The notes beneath the pieces are model-generated. The model saw nothing but the letters and a program-made list of their open reading frames with translations, did no database searches and had not been told where the DNA came from. The translations under genes and the position numbers were made by a program. From contig CAIKND010000199.1 of the NCBI GenBank assembly GCA_903828675.1, forward strand, positions 1 through 64,000: a DNA stretch of 64,000 nt, given 5' to 3'. The DNA is from an uncultured Acidobacteriaceae bacterium. Its GTDB lineage: Bacteria > Acidobacteriota > Terriglobia > Terriglobales > Acidobacteriaceae. Numbering within the stretch: position 1 is the first letter of the stretch; each line of letters opens with the position of its first letter. This document shows positions 53,749-61,453 of this stretch, one piece after another.

Positions 53749-53754
53749 TATAAT
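53749..53754 (+). promoter_or_regulatory. -10 element of the second toxin gene, leaderless
   Basis: A perfect TATAAT ends six bases before the ATG at 53761, so the transcript would start at the initiation codon. No ribosome site precedes the ATG, and no clear -35 is visible. Confidence 0.55.
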
Positions 53755-53760
53755 TAGACA

Positions 53761-54369
53761 ATGCGATGGTCTGTCGGATTTCTCGATGAGGAGACCAAAG
53801 CGGCACTTGACGCTTTTCCCAACGATATCCGCGCCAGCTTTCAGCGCATTGTAGAACTGATTCAAGAACACGGCCTCGAACGGATACGCGAGCCCTACCT
53901 GAAGCACCTGGAAGGCCCGCTCTGGGAGATGCGCTTGAAGGGCAGGAGCGGAATCGCCCGCGCGGTCTATGTAACCGCAACCGGCATGCGCATTGTTGTC
54001 GTGCATGTCTTTGCCAAAAAAGACGTAGAAGACACCGCACAAGGAAATCAATCAGGCCCTGAAAAAGGCAAAGGAGGTCGAATGAAGACGAAATTCATCC
54101 CGGTGGAAGACTCGTTCAAGAAGTGGAAGAAGGACCCCAAGTACGTTGCGGCCTACGATGCATTGGAGGCGGAGTTCGCTCTTGCATCGGCCATGATCAA
54201 GGCCCGCGCCGATGCGGACATGACGCAGGAGCAGGTTGCCAAGGCGATGGGAACCACGCAGGCCGTAGTTGCCCGCCTCGAAAGCGGCAAGGTTCTGCCA
54301 TCCACTCGCACCCTGGAGCGTTTCGCCAAAGCCACCCAAACCCGCCTGCGCATCAGCTTCGCGCGTTAA
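53761..54369 (+). CDS. Toxin-antitoxin fusion frame (RelE/HigB-like toxin joined to an XRE antitoxin by a frameshift)
   Basis: A continuous 202-residue frame. Residues 1-86 are a Gp49/HigB-like toxin (ALDAFPNDIRASFQRIVELI, LEGPLWEMRLKGRSGIARAVY, IVVVHVFAKK). After the A6 run at 54016-54021 the frame reads a non-conserved linker. The expected toxin end (KTPHKEINQALKKAKEVE, stop TGA at 54083) is present in the neighbouring frame, with a TAG at 54026-54028 in place of the usual Gln codon. One A too many would explain the shift and join toxin to antitoxin (MKTKFIPVEDSFKKWKKD onwards). It is either a decayed toxin, a sequencing error or a natural fusion; separate features below give the antitoxin alone. 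Confidence 0.7.
   Translation: MRWSVGFLDEETKAALDAFPNDIRASFQRIVELIQEHGLERIREPYLKHLEGPLWEMRLKGRSGIARAVYVTATGMRIVVVHVFAKKDVEDTAQGNQSGPEKGKGGRMKTKFIPVEDSFKKWKKDPKYVAAYDALEAEFALASAMIKARADADMTQEQVAKAMGTTQAVVARLESGKVLPSTRTLERFAKATQTRLRISFAR
54082..54369 (+). CDS. XRE-family antitoxin of the second pair
   Basis: A 95-residue antitoxin with its own ribosome site AAGGAGG at 54071-54077, followed after four bases by ATG. The helix-turn-helix is ADMTQEQVAKAMGTTQAVVARLESGK at about residues 50-75, with a basic C-terminus (FAKATQTRLRISFAR). Its ATG overlaps the would-be stop of an intact toxin (ATGA), the usual coupling of such pairs. It likely acts alone as a repressor even if the toxin is broken. Confidence 0.8.
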   Translation: MKTKFIPVEDSFKKWKKDPKYVAAYDALEAEFALASAMIKARADADMTQEQVAKAMGTTQAVVARLESGKVLPSTRTLERFAKATQTRLRISFAR

Positions 54370-54395
54370 GCCGTCGAGGCCACCGCCCCAACCGC

Positions 54396-54998
54396 CTACT
54401 TGCCGCTAGCCGGAGGCACCAACGCGTTCATCCGCAGATACTCGACAACCTGCCCATAATGGTCGAAGCAATGAGCCACGCCAAACCCCGCCAGCGTCGA
54501 GCGCGTCTGCAAGCCCGGCTCCGGCGATTTGAGCACTTCAAACGCGTTGGCCACCGTCAACGTCGCAACCGCCTTGTGGGCAAACGCGAACGACCCGGCC
54601 AGCGCCGCTACAACGTCATCCTTCTTCGTCATCTTTGCAATGGCCCTGACGTCCACATCCGGCTTCAGTCCGCTCATGCTGCCAAACAGGAAATAGTTGG
54701 CCTGAGCCACATGGGTCGCCTGCTGGGCAAACGTCCTCACCGTCGCGAACTCGGTCGCCTGCCCCGGCACAAAGATGGCCGCGCTTGGCGCAAAATCGAA
54801 CTTCTCGGCCGGCATCGCCTTGACTGCCCCCATCAACTCCGCTTCAACCAGGCTCAACTCCGAATCCAGTGCCGCAGCCGGGGTCGCTATCGTCCCTGCC
54901 TCCGGCGCTTTCGCCGCCCCGCCCGCGTTCATCTGCGCCGTCGCCGCCAAACCACTCATCCCCAATACACAACACGCTGCCATCAACCGAATCTGCAT
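54396..54998 (-). CDS. Exported DinB-like protein
   Basis: A 200-residue protein with a signal peptide (RLMAACCVLGMSGLAATAQ) and a DinB-superfamily four-helix domain (residues 55-195). Candidate metal ligands are the His in QQATHVAQANYF and the two in GVAHCFDHYGQVVEYLRMN. DinB-like proteins bind metals or thiols; their substrate is usually unknown. The start at 54998 has AGGAGG six bases upstream, better than the longer in-frame starts. It converges with the antitoxin gene across a 26-base gap. Confidence 0.78.
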   Translation of the reverse strand: MQIRLMAACCVLGMSGLAATAQMNAGGAAKAPEAGTIATPAAALDSELSLVEAELMGAVKAMPAEKFDFAPSAAIFVPGQATEFATVRTFAQQATHVAQANYFLFGSMSGLKPDVDVRAIAKMTKKDDVVAALAGSFAFAHKAVATLTVANAFEVLKSPEPGLQTRSTLAGFGVAHCFDHYGQVVEYLRMNALVPPASGK

Positions 54999-55037
54999 CG
55001 CAAACCTCCTCATCGATTTTCTTCCTCCAGCGTTCAC

Positions 55038-55402
55038 AGGTTACAGGAACGCCCCGCAGCTAGCACACATGTTGCGCTGAAAAACAGCATCGGAAGCCCA
55101 CTCAACCCCGTCCCGGCATTTTGGTGTGGCGCCTTTGCTGTTCCCGTGTCAAAATCGTTTTCAATTTGAGACGCCGGACGTTCTTTTCAACTTCCCCTGA
55201 TCGCCGCCGCGTTGGCATCCACACGTTCGTCCATCGCATCAGCGTTGCGATCAGGCCTCGACCAGATAGTTAAACCGGATCGGGGCCCTTTCAAAACGGT
55301 AACTTGATAAGGGTTCTTCCGCAGCATGTAGAGCCCTCATTGATTTTGCCGGGTTTATACCGGGGATGAATCCCGGCCTACCGCCCGCGTGAGTTCTTGG
55401 GG
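55038..55402. other. Spacer between the DinB-like gene and the diguanylate cyclase
   Basis: About 365 bases without a gene. A short imperfect hairpin with GCCGGG/CCCGGC arms lies near 55349-55378, about where the cyclase transcript would end. Nothing else supported. Confidence 0.55.
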
Positions 55403-56569
55403 CTAGACGACGCTTTGATAGCAGCCAACCACGGCGTTGCGGCCCGCCCTCTTGGCGTCATACATGGCCGCATCCGCGCGCCTCATCAAGCCTTCCCAGT
55501 TGTCACCGTCGGAGTCAAGCTGGGCGACACCTGCACTGATCGTGAGCCGAATCGGTCCGGTTTCAAAGGGCACATCGAGTTGTTCGATGGACTGTCTTAT
55601 CCTTTCGGCGACGGCTATACCAGCTGAGACGGAAGTTTCCGGGAGGAGGATGGCAAACTCCTCACCTCCGGTTCGGGCAAGCAAGTCCTGGGTACGAAGC
55701 ATCGACTTTGTTGCGCACACCAGCGCCCGAAGAGCGCAATCTCCGGCGGCGTGCCCACGCATATCGTTGAGGTGCTTGAAATTGTCTATGTCGATCACGA
55801 TCATGCAGAGGGGACGATCGTGGCGAAAGCTGCGCGCGGTTTCCCGCTGGGCCGCTTCTTCCATGACCCTACGATTGAGCGCCCCGGTGAGAGAGTCGAT
55901 GCTGGCCTGCTCGGCCAACTCCCTTTGTAGTTCGGTGACCAGGAACCATAGAGCGCACATGACATTGATGGTGGCAAGGAAGGCCATGGCAGCCAGTGAA
56001 TACATCCAACTCGGGTTGGACTGGGCATGGTCTGTCTCCCACGGTCGCATGTAGTGGAGATTTGTGAGGGCGGCCCGGTATGCGGCGACACCCATCTCCG
56101 CCAAGAGGACGATAGCAGATACCCGGGAAACAGCGATGAACGGTGGGTTGGCATTGTTGATGAGAATCCACGCGGTCGCGCCGCAGACCACAATAAACGG
56201 GATATTGATGAGATTGCCGCTGTAGGGAATCCTCATCAGGAACATCACAGTGTAAGCAGCGAGGAAGAATCCCACTAGAAACCACGGCCATGGTCTCGGC
56301 TTTGGTCCGCGAACAACGAACCAGCGCAAACCCATCATTTGCATCATGAACGAGACAAGGTAAAGCTCATTGGCGAGCATGGCGTTGGCTTCAGTGGGTA
56401 CTCTCGCGATGAGTCCCTGCAGAATCAGCTTGCCCAGTCCAAGGATCATGCCACCGGCGAACCAGCGCATTCCGACGATGCGGGGGTAGTAGAACGCAAG
56501 GAGTGAGATGCACACCGTGAACACGGATACCGAGACAATGTTCGTAAAGAAGAAAGTTGCGTGATCCAT
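55403..56569 (-). CDS. Membrane diguanylate cyclase
   Basis: A 388-residue protein. The N-terminal half has about six transmembrane helices (residues 5-205), and the C-terminal GGDEF domain spans 220-380. The active site is intact as RTGGEEFAILLPET, and RTQD five residues earlier forms an inhibitory I-site. The domain also keeps SIDSLTGALNRR and VIDIDNFKHLND for substrate and metal. It should make cyclic di-GMP in response to a membrane or small-molecule cue. No partner gene is adjacent, and a spacer of 318 bases separates it from sdhB. Confidence 0.93.
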   Translation of the reverse strand: MDHATFFFTNIVSVSVFTVCISLLAFYYPRIVGMRWFAGGMILGLGKLILQGLIARVPTEANAMLANELYLVSFMMQMMGLRWFVVRGPKPRPWPWFLVGFFLAAYTVMFLMRIPYSGNLINIPFIVVCGATAWILINNANPPFIAVSRVSAIVLLAEMGVAAYRAALTNLHYMRPWETDHAQSNPSWMYSLAAMAFLATINVMCALWFLVTELQRELAEQASIDSLTGALNRRVMEEAAQRETARSFRHDRPLCMIVIDIDNFKHLNDMRGHAAGDCALRALVCATKSMLRTQDLLARTGGEEFAILLPETSVSAGIAVAERIRQSIEQLDVPFETGPIRLTISAGVAQLDSDGDNWEGLMRRADAAMYDAKRAGRNAVVGCYQSVV

Positions 56570-56887
56570 AGTTCAGAAACGTCCGTGTAGACCGGGCCGC
56601 TTTCGGTAGATTGCACTCTGCGTTATGTATCGGCTTATTAGCTGAAAGCCTACTCTTTTTCTCAGTTTGCAGAGTGGTTTCAAGCGGATGCTAAGGAGGA
56701 TTCCTCTTCGCTTTCGAAATAAGTACAAGGCGAATGGTAACTTGCGGGCCGGTGAGGTGTGAATCCGGCTTTGTGCTGTCCCACCCTTGCGGCGAAAAAA
56801 GCCGCAAGGATGGGGCAAGAAACGGATGGCTGGTACAGAATGCTGGGACGGTGGATCCCTCAGCCTGGATCGAATTTGATCTTGCGC
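56570..56887. other. Spacer between the diguanylate cyclase gene and sdhB
   Basis: No gene visible. It holds one hairpin repeat (56775-56817), 71 bases beyond the sdhB stop, and must contain the cyclase promoter on the minus strand. Confidence 0.6.
56775..56817 (-). repeat. Intergenic hairpin repeat, copy 5
   Basis: GTCCCACCCTTGCGGC pairs with GCCGCAAGGATGGGGC; the family motif runs in opposite orientation to copies 1-3. It lies downstream of sdhB. Confidence 0.78.
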
Positions 56888-57637
56888 TTATCCGCGCAGG
56901 AAGTCCTTCGCCTTCTGGATGATGACATCCCGGCTCACGTCGGAGATGGCGTTGGTGAGCGGAATCTGCTTGGGGCAGGCCTCGACGCAGTTTTGCGCAA
57001 AGCCGCACTCCTGAATGCCGCCGTCGCCGGCCAAAGCGCGCAGGCGGTCTTCCTTGAAGACCTTGCCGGTGGGGTGATTGTTGAAGAGCTTGACCTGGGC
57101 GATGGTGGCCGCGCCGACGAAGCCGGTTCCCTCGTTGAATTGCGGACAGACCTCCATGCAGCAAGTGCAGGAGATGCAGTTGGAGAGGGGGTAGTTGGCC
57201 TCCTGCTGCTGGGGGAAGACGCGGGGGCCTGAGCCGAGATCGTAGGTTCCGTCGACGGGAACCCAGGCCTTGACGGCCATCAGGTTTTCGAAGAGGACGT
57301 GGCGATCGACCTGGAGGTCGCGCACCAGCGGGAACTTCGAGAGCGGCTCGACGCGGATGGGCTGCTCGAGATTGTCGACCAGCGACGAGCAGGCCATGCG
57401 GGCCTTGCCGTTGATGCGCATGGCGCAGGAGCCGCAGATCTCTTCCAGGCAATTGGAGTCGTAGGTGATGGGCGTGGTCTCGCGGCCATCGGCGGTGACC
57501 GGGTTGGCGGCGATCTCCATCATGGCGGAGATGACGTTCATGCCGGGGCGCCACTCGAGTTCGAAGTTCTCCCATACGGCGGGGGCATCGGGGTTGGCCT
57601 GGCGCTTGATCTCGAATCGTACAGTCTTGGTTGCCAT
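56888..57637 (-). CDS. sdhB: Succinate dehydrogenase/fumarate reductase iron-sulfur subunit
   Basis: A 249-residue subunit that carries electrons from SdhA to the membrane quinone site. The [2Fe-2S] ligands are in CLEEICGSCAMRING plus a later Cys, and the two cysteine-rich clusters in CISCTCCMEVCPQ and CGFAQNCVEACPKQIPL. ATG 57637 begins MATKTVRFEIKRQ, the usual N-terminus; an upstream in-frame codon would overlap sdhA. Third gene of the sdhCAB operon, 19 bases after sdhA. Confidence 0.95.
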   Translation of the reverse strand: MATKTVRFEIKRQANPDAPAVWENFELEWRPGMNVISAMMEIAANPVTADGRETTPITYDSNCLEEICGSCAMRINGKARMACSSLVDNLEQPIRVEPLSKFPLVRDLQVDRHVLFENLMAVKAWVPVDGTYDLGSGPRVFPQQQEANYPLSNCISCTCCMEVCPQFNEGTGFVGAATIAQVKLFNNHPTGKVFKEDRLRALAGDGGIQECGFAQNCVEACPKQIPLTNAISDVSRDVIIQKAKDFLRG

Positions 57638-57656
57638 GAGGCGTGTCTCCCTTTGC

Positions 57657-59435
57657 TTATTTCGCGGCGGTGTAACTGCGCGGGCGCGGCTTGATGAACT
57701 GCGTGTCGACTTCTTCGAACTCGAAGAGGGGACCGGCGGGTTCGCCGGTGAAGCTGGCCTTGGTGGTCTTGAGGAACTGCTCGTCGTTGCGGTCAGGGAA
57801 GTCGGGCTTGTAGTGAGCGCCACGGGATTCGTCGCGAAGCAGAGCGCCCTGGGCGACGACACGGGATAGCTCCAACATATTCTTCAACTGGCGGGCAAAG
57901 GCGAAGCTCGTGTTGGCCCACTGGCTGCGATCGCTGAGGTTGACGTTCTTGTAGCGGTCGAGGAGTTCGACAACTTTCTCGTCGGCCTGCTTGAGTCCCT
58001 TGTTGTAGCGAATGACGGTGACGTGCTTGGTCATGGATTCGCCCAACTCGCGCCATAGCTTGAAGGGGTTCTCAGTGCCGGCGTTGTTGAGCAGCTTGCC
58101 GTTGATCTCGGCCTGGCGGGCGAGTTCAGCCGCGTGGCCTCCATCGCCTTCAGCATCGGGGAGGTTCTTGGCATACTCCAGTGCGATGGGTCCGGAGCGG
58201 AAACCGCCGAAGATGCAACTGACCAGGGAGTTTGCGCCGAGGCGGTTGGCGCCGTGGTACTGGTACTCGCACTCGCCAGCGGCAAAGATGCCGGGAATGC
58301 TGGTCATCTGGTTGAAGTCCACCCACAGGCCGCCCATGGTGTAGTGCACGCCGGGGAAGATCTTCATGGGCACATCGCGCGGGTCGTCGCCAACGAATTT
58401 CTCGTAGATCTCGAGAATACCTTCGAGTTTGCGGTTCAGGGTGGCGCGGTCAATGTGAGTCAGGTCGAGGTAGACCATGGGCTGGCCGTCGAGACCGAGG
58501 CCCAGTTCGTAGACCACCTTGTGAATGGCGCGGGTGGCTACATCGCGCGGGACGAGGTTGCCGTATTTGGGATACCACTCTTCAAGGAAATAGAAGCGCT
58601 CGGCGGCGGGAATCTGCTTGACGGGGCGCTTGTCGCCGGGAGTGCGTGGCACCCAGACGCGGCCACCCTCACCGCGCGCGGACTCAGACATGAGGCGCAG
58701 CTTGTCTTCACCGGGGATGCAGGTGGGATGAACCTGGATGAACTCGCCGTTGCCATAGTAGGCACCCTGCTGGAAGATGGCGGACTGAGCGGAGCCGGTG
58801 CAGATGACAGAGTTAGTGCTTTTGCCGAAGAGGGCTCCGGTGCCGCCGGTGGCCAGGATGATGGCGTCGGCGTGGAAGGAGCGCAGTTCCATGGAGCGCA
58901 GATCGAGGGCGGTGATGCCGCGGGCCTGGCCTTTGGAGTCGAGCACGGCGGAGAGGAACTCCCAGCCCTCGAACTTGCGGACCTTGCCGTCGGACTCGTG
59001 GCGGCGAACCTGCTCATCGAGCGCATAGAGCAACTGCTGGCCGGTGGTGGCTCCGGCAAAGGCGGTGCGGTTGTAGAGTGTGCCGCCGAAGCGGCGGAAA
59101 TCGAGCAGGCCCTCGGGGGTGCGGTTGAAGGGCACGCCCATGCGATCAAGCAGGTCGATGATGGCCGGAGCGGCCTCGCACATGGCCTTGACGGGGGTCT
59201 GGTTGGCAAGGAAGTCGCCGCCGTAGATGGTGTCGTCGAAGTGCTTGTCTGTTGTGTCTCCCTCGCCCTTGAGATTCTTGGCGGCATTGATTCCGCCCTG
59301 GGCGCAAACCGAGTGAGAACGCTTGACTGGAACGATGGAAAACAGATCAACCGTGCCGCCGGCTTCGGCAATCTTGATGACCGCCGCGAGCCCGGCCAGG
59401 CCTCCGCCAACCACGATGATTCTTGGTGCTGCCAT
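57657..59435 (-). CDS. sdhA: Succinate dehydrogenase flavoprotein subunit
   Basis: A 592-residue flavoprotein that oxidises succinate to fumarate. The FAD-binding loop is VVGGGLAGLAAVIK, the covalent FAD His is in RSHSVCAQGG, and the substrate domain includes HYTMGGLWVDF and the catalytic Arg region HGANRLGANSL. Length and motif order match the Bacillus-type enzyme (about 585). It lies between sdhC and sdhB with short gaps. Confidence 0.96.
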   Translation of the reverse strand: MAAPRIIVVGGGLAGLAAVIKIAEAGGTVDLFSIVPVKRSHSVCAQGGINAAKNLKGEGDTTDKHFDDTIYGGDFLANQTPVKAMCEAAPAIIDLLDRMGVPFNRTPEGLLDFRRFGGTLYNRTAFAGATTGQQLLYALDEQVRRHESDGKVRKFEGWEFLSAVLDSKGQARGITALDLRSMELRSFHADAIILATGGTGALFGKSTNSVICTGSAQSAIFQQGAYYGNGEFIQVHPTCIPGEDKLRLMSESARGEGGRVWVPRTPGDKRPVKQIPAAERFYFLEEWYPKYGNLVPRDVATRAIHKVVYELGLGLDGQPMVYLDLTHIDRATLNRKLEGILEIYEKFVGDDPRDVPMKIFPGVHYTMGGLWVDFNQMTSIPGIFAAGECEYQYHGANRLGANSLVSCIFGGFRSGPIALEYAKNLPDAEGDGGHAAELARQAEINGKLLNNAGTENPFKLWRELGESMTKHVTVIRYNKGLKQADEKVVELLDRYKNVNLSDRSQWANTSFAFARQLKNMLELSRVVAQGALLRDESRGAHYKPDFPDRNDEQFLKTTKASFTGEPAGPLFEFEEVDTQFIKPRPRSYTAAK

Positions 59436-59498
59436 TTGTCGATCCTCTTGAAAGATCAGGGGTCAGAGAACAGCTTCCAGCTAAAGGCCGGAACCAAT

Positions 59499-60257
59499 TC
59501 AGATGGAAATACCGCCGGGGTTGGCCGGTGCAGCCAAATAGGAGACTGGCAGATTTTCTGGAGTATTGGGGTATCTGGGACCGACGAAGGCCCAGATACT
59601 GGCCAAGCCCATGACGGCAAGAATGATGCCGAAGACGGTGCAGGCGTAGCCCAGGCGCTTACGGGCGGTGACGCCGGGGGTAAGGCCCCACTTGGCCGCG
59701 AAAAGCCAGATGCCGTAAGAGAAGTGCCAACAGATGGCGATCATGGCAACGATATAAACGGCGAGCATCCACGGGTTGGCCAGTTCCTGCTGTACCTTGG
59801 CGAAGGCCGCCATGGGGTGCTCGGGAAGTTGAACGCCCATGAAGCGCTGACGAATGACGTGCTGGCCGATGTACAGGATGGCTACCAGGCCGGTGTAGCG
59901 CTGGGCGGTATACATCCAGTTGCCGGACCAGGGGTAGTACACGAGGTTCGACTTGCCGCGCAGCCAGATGTAAACGCCGTAGACGCCGTGATAGAGGATG
60001 GGCAGAAAGATGAATGTCCACTCGAGCACCCGGACCAGCGGGAGGCCATTGAGGAACTTGACCTGAGCTCCGTAAGCGGCCGGACCTTTGAGGGCCTCGA
60101 AATTGGACAAAATGTGTTCGAGGAGAAAGGCACCGATGGGGATAATGCCGAGCAGCGAATGCAGTTTGCGCCAGAGAAATTCGGTTCCCTGACCGGCTCG
60201 CAGCGGCTGAACGCCGCGCTCGACTGTATGCGCGGCGGAAGATTGAGCGGTTGCCAT
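59499..60257 (-). CDS. sdhC: Succinate dehydrogenase cytochrome b558 subunit
   Basis: A 252-residue membrane anchor with five transmembrane helices that hold two b hemes, the single-subunit anchor of the B. subtilis/Wolinella type, so no separate SdhD is needed. Heme ligand His residues are seen in LHSLLGIIPIGAFLLEHIL, ILYHGVYGVYIW, LYIGQHVIRQRF and ICWHFSYGIWLF. It starts the sdhCAB operon; a CRP-like palindrome lies 94 bases upstream. Confidence 0.92.
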   Translation of the reverse strand: MATAQSSAAHTVERGVQPLRAGQGTEFLWRKLHSLLGIIPIGAFLLEHILSNFEALKGPAAYGAQVKFLNGLPLVRVLEWTFIFLPILYHGVYGVYIWLRGKSNLVYYPWSGNWMYTAQRYTGLVAILYIGQHVIRQRFMGVQLPEHPMAAFAKVQQELANPWMLAVYIVAMIAICWHFSYGIWLFAAKWGLTPGVTARKRLGYACTVFGIILAVMGLASIWAFVGPRYPNTPENLPVSYLAAPANPGGISI

Positions 60258-60343
60258 GGACGTGTCGGCTCCTAAAGGCTGCAGGTCATAGAGGTTTCGG
60301 ATTGAAGGGTTTGAAAGCGTCGTCTTATTTTAAAAGCATTATT

Positions 60344-60359
60344 GGTGACCTGCATCACC
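60344..60359. promoter_or_regulatory. CRP/FNR-like palindrome upstream of sdhC
   Basis: GGTGA-CCTGCA-TCACC is a perfect 5+5 inverted repeat with 6-base spacer, centred about 94 bases before the sdhC start. TTATTTTAAAA lies between it and the gene. Confidence 0.5.
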
Positions 60360-60411
60360 CTCGTCAAGGCGATCGTTGTTTTTGAAATATTTATGGAGGG
60401 TCAACGCCAGA

Positions 60412-61035
60412 TTAGAGCAACAGCATTGGCAGCAGCGAGGCAAAGGCACGGCCGCGATGGCTGAGCGAAAGCTTGGTTGCGAGGTCGATTTCCGCCATGG
60501 TTCGGTCCAGATCCGGCAGATAGAAGAGGGGGTCGTAGCCGAACCCGCCGGTACCGCGCGGAGCCACCAGGATCATCCCCTCAACCGAGCCTTCTGCTGT
60601 ATAGAAGGGCAGCCCATCGCGCGCAGCCACCAGCACGCAGCGATAGCGCGCGGTGCGCTGCGCCTCGGGAACGGCGGTCATCCGCTGCAAGAGAACGATG
60701 TTGTTCCAGACATCGGTGTTGTCGTTGGCGTCGGGCGAGTCGACCATGCCGGAGTCCGCGGCAAAGCGGGCGGATCGTACGCCGGGCTCGCCGCCCAATG
60801 CGTCTACCTCGAGGCCGGAGTCGTCTGCCAAAACCAACGCACCGGGCGCGAAGCGGGAGTAGTAGACGGCCTTGAGGGTGGCGTTGGCTGCAAATGTAGC
60901 GCCGTTCTCCTCAGGTGCCGGGATGGTCGCAAGGGCCGGCAACGGATCGATAGATATGGAGTAGGCCTGGGCGGCCGTGCGGAAGTCGTTCAATTTGCCC
61001 TGGCTGGAGGTGGCGGCGTAAAGGCGAAGAGCCAT
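60412..61035 (-). CDS. rdgB: Non-canonical purine NTP pyrophosphatase
   Basis: A 207-residue RdgB/HAM1 protein that hydrolyses dITP and XTP to prevent mutagenic incorporation. LVLADDSGLEVDALGGEPGVRSARFA and GGFGYDPLFYLPDLDRTMAEI are the core motifs, followed by LSHRGRA near the C-terminus. The N-terminal TxNxxK-like loop reads ATSSQGKLNDF. Length is typical (195-210). It ends 52 bases before the CRP-like site of sdhC. Confidence 0.95.
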   Translation of the reverse strand: MALRLYAATSSQGKLNDFRTAAQAYSISIDPLPALATIPAPEENGATFAANATLKAVYYSRFAPGALVLADDSGLEVDALGGEPGVRSARFAADSGMVDSPDANDNTDVWNNIVLLQRMTAVPEAQRTARYRCVLVAARDGLPFYTAEGSVEGMILVAPRGTGGFGYDPLFYLPDLDRTMAEIDLATKLSLSHRGRAFASLLPMLLL

Positions 61036-61118
61036 GAAGAGAGTTTACCGGGCGCGGCCGTTGTTTGATCACTTTCAAAGCCTTGCCGGGTGCTGTTCAG
61101 TCAGGTCACGGAGAATCA

Positions 61119-61148
61119 TTGACAAAGGCATCCTGAGTTCAATAATGT
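61119..61148 (+). promoter_or_regulatory. Sigma70-like promoter upstream of the rhamnosidase
   Basis: TTGACA at 61119-61124 is followed after 17 bases by ATAATG (or TAATGT at 18). It lies in the 418-base divergent space between rdgB and the rhamnosidase gene, about 305 bases before the ATG; the rest of that space holds one hairpin repeat and no gene. Confidence 0.45.
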
Positions 61149-61320
61149 TGTTCCGCTTGTAAACTATTTCATTTGAGGAAGTCCTGCAGACGAATTCAGG
61201 CCTTTCAGCCGAGCCATTCAGCCACGCTGTGAAAGCTTGACGGACGGCTTGACCGGGTAATTTCAGCAGGATTTCCAGGGCGTTTTCTGTTTAGGTGTCT
61301 AGGGTTGAGTTTGAGATTCA

Positions 61321-61368
61321 TGCTATCCCACCCTTGAATCAAAGGACGATTCAAGGATGGGGCACCCA
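61321..61368 (-). repeat. Intergenic hairpin repeat, copy 6
   Basis: CTATCCCACCCTTGAATC pairs with GATTCAAGGATGGGGCA; same orientation as copy 5. It lies in a divergent intergenic space rather than after a gene. Confidence 0.78.
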
Positions 61369-61453
61369 AATGATTGTTCACACTCGCATCGAAAACGCTC
61401 TAAATGGAAGTGAAACCGAACCACAAACGGCTTTTTCGGGAGCGAGCGAAGAG

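Noticed and set aside
58134-60275. Long plus-strand open frame antisense to sdhA and sdhC
   Set aside because: It mirrors the codon bias of sdhA/sdhC, has no ribosome site or domain signature, and the opposite strand is unambiguous sdhCAB.
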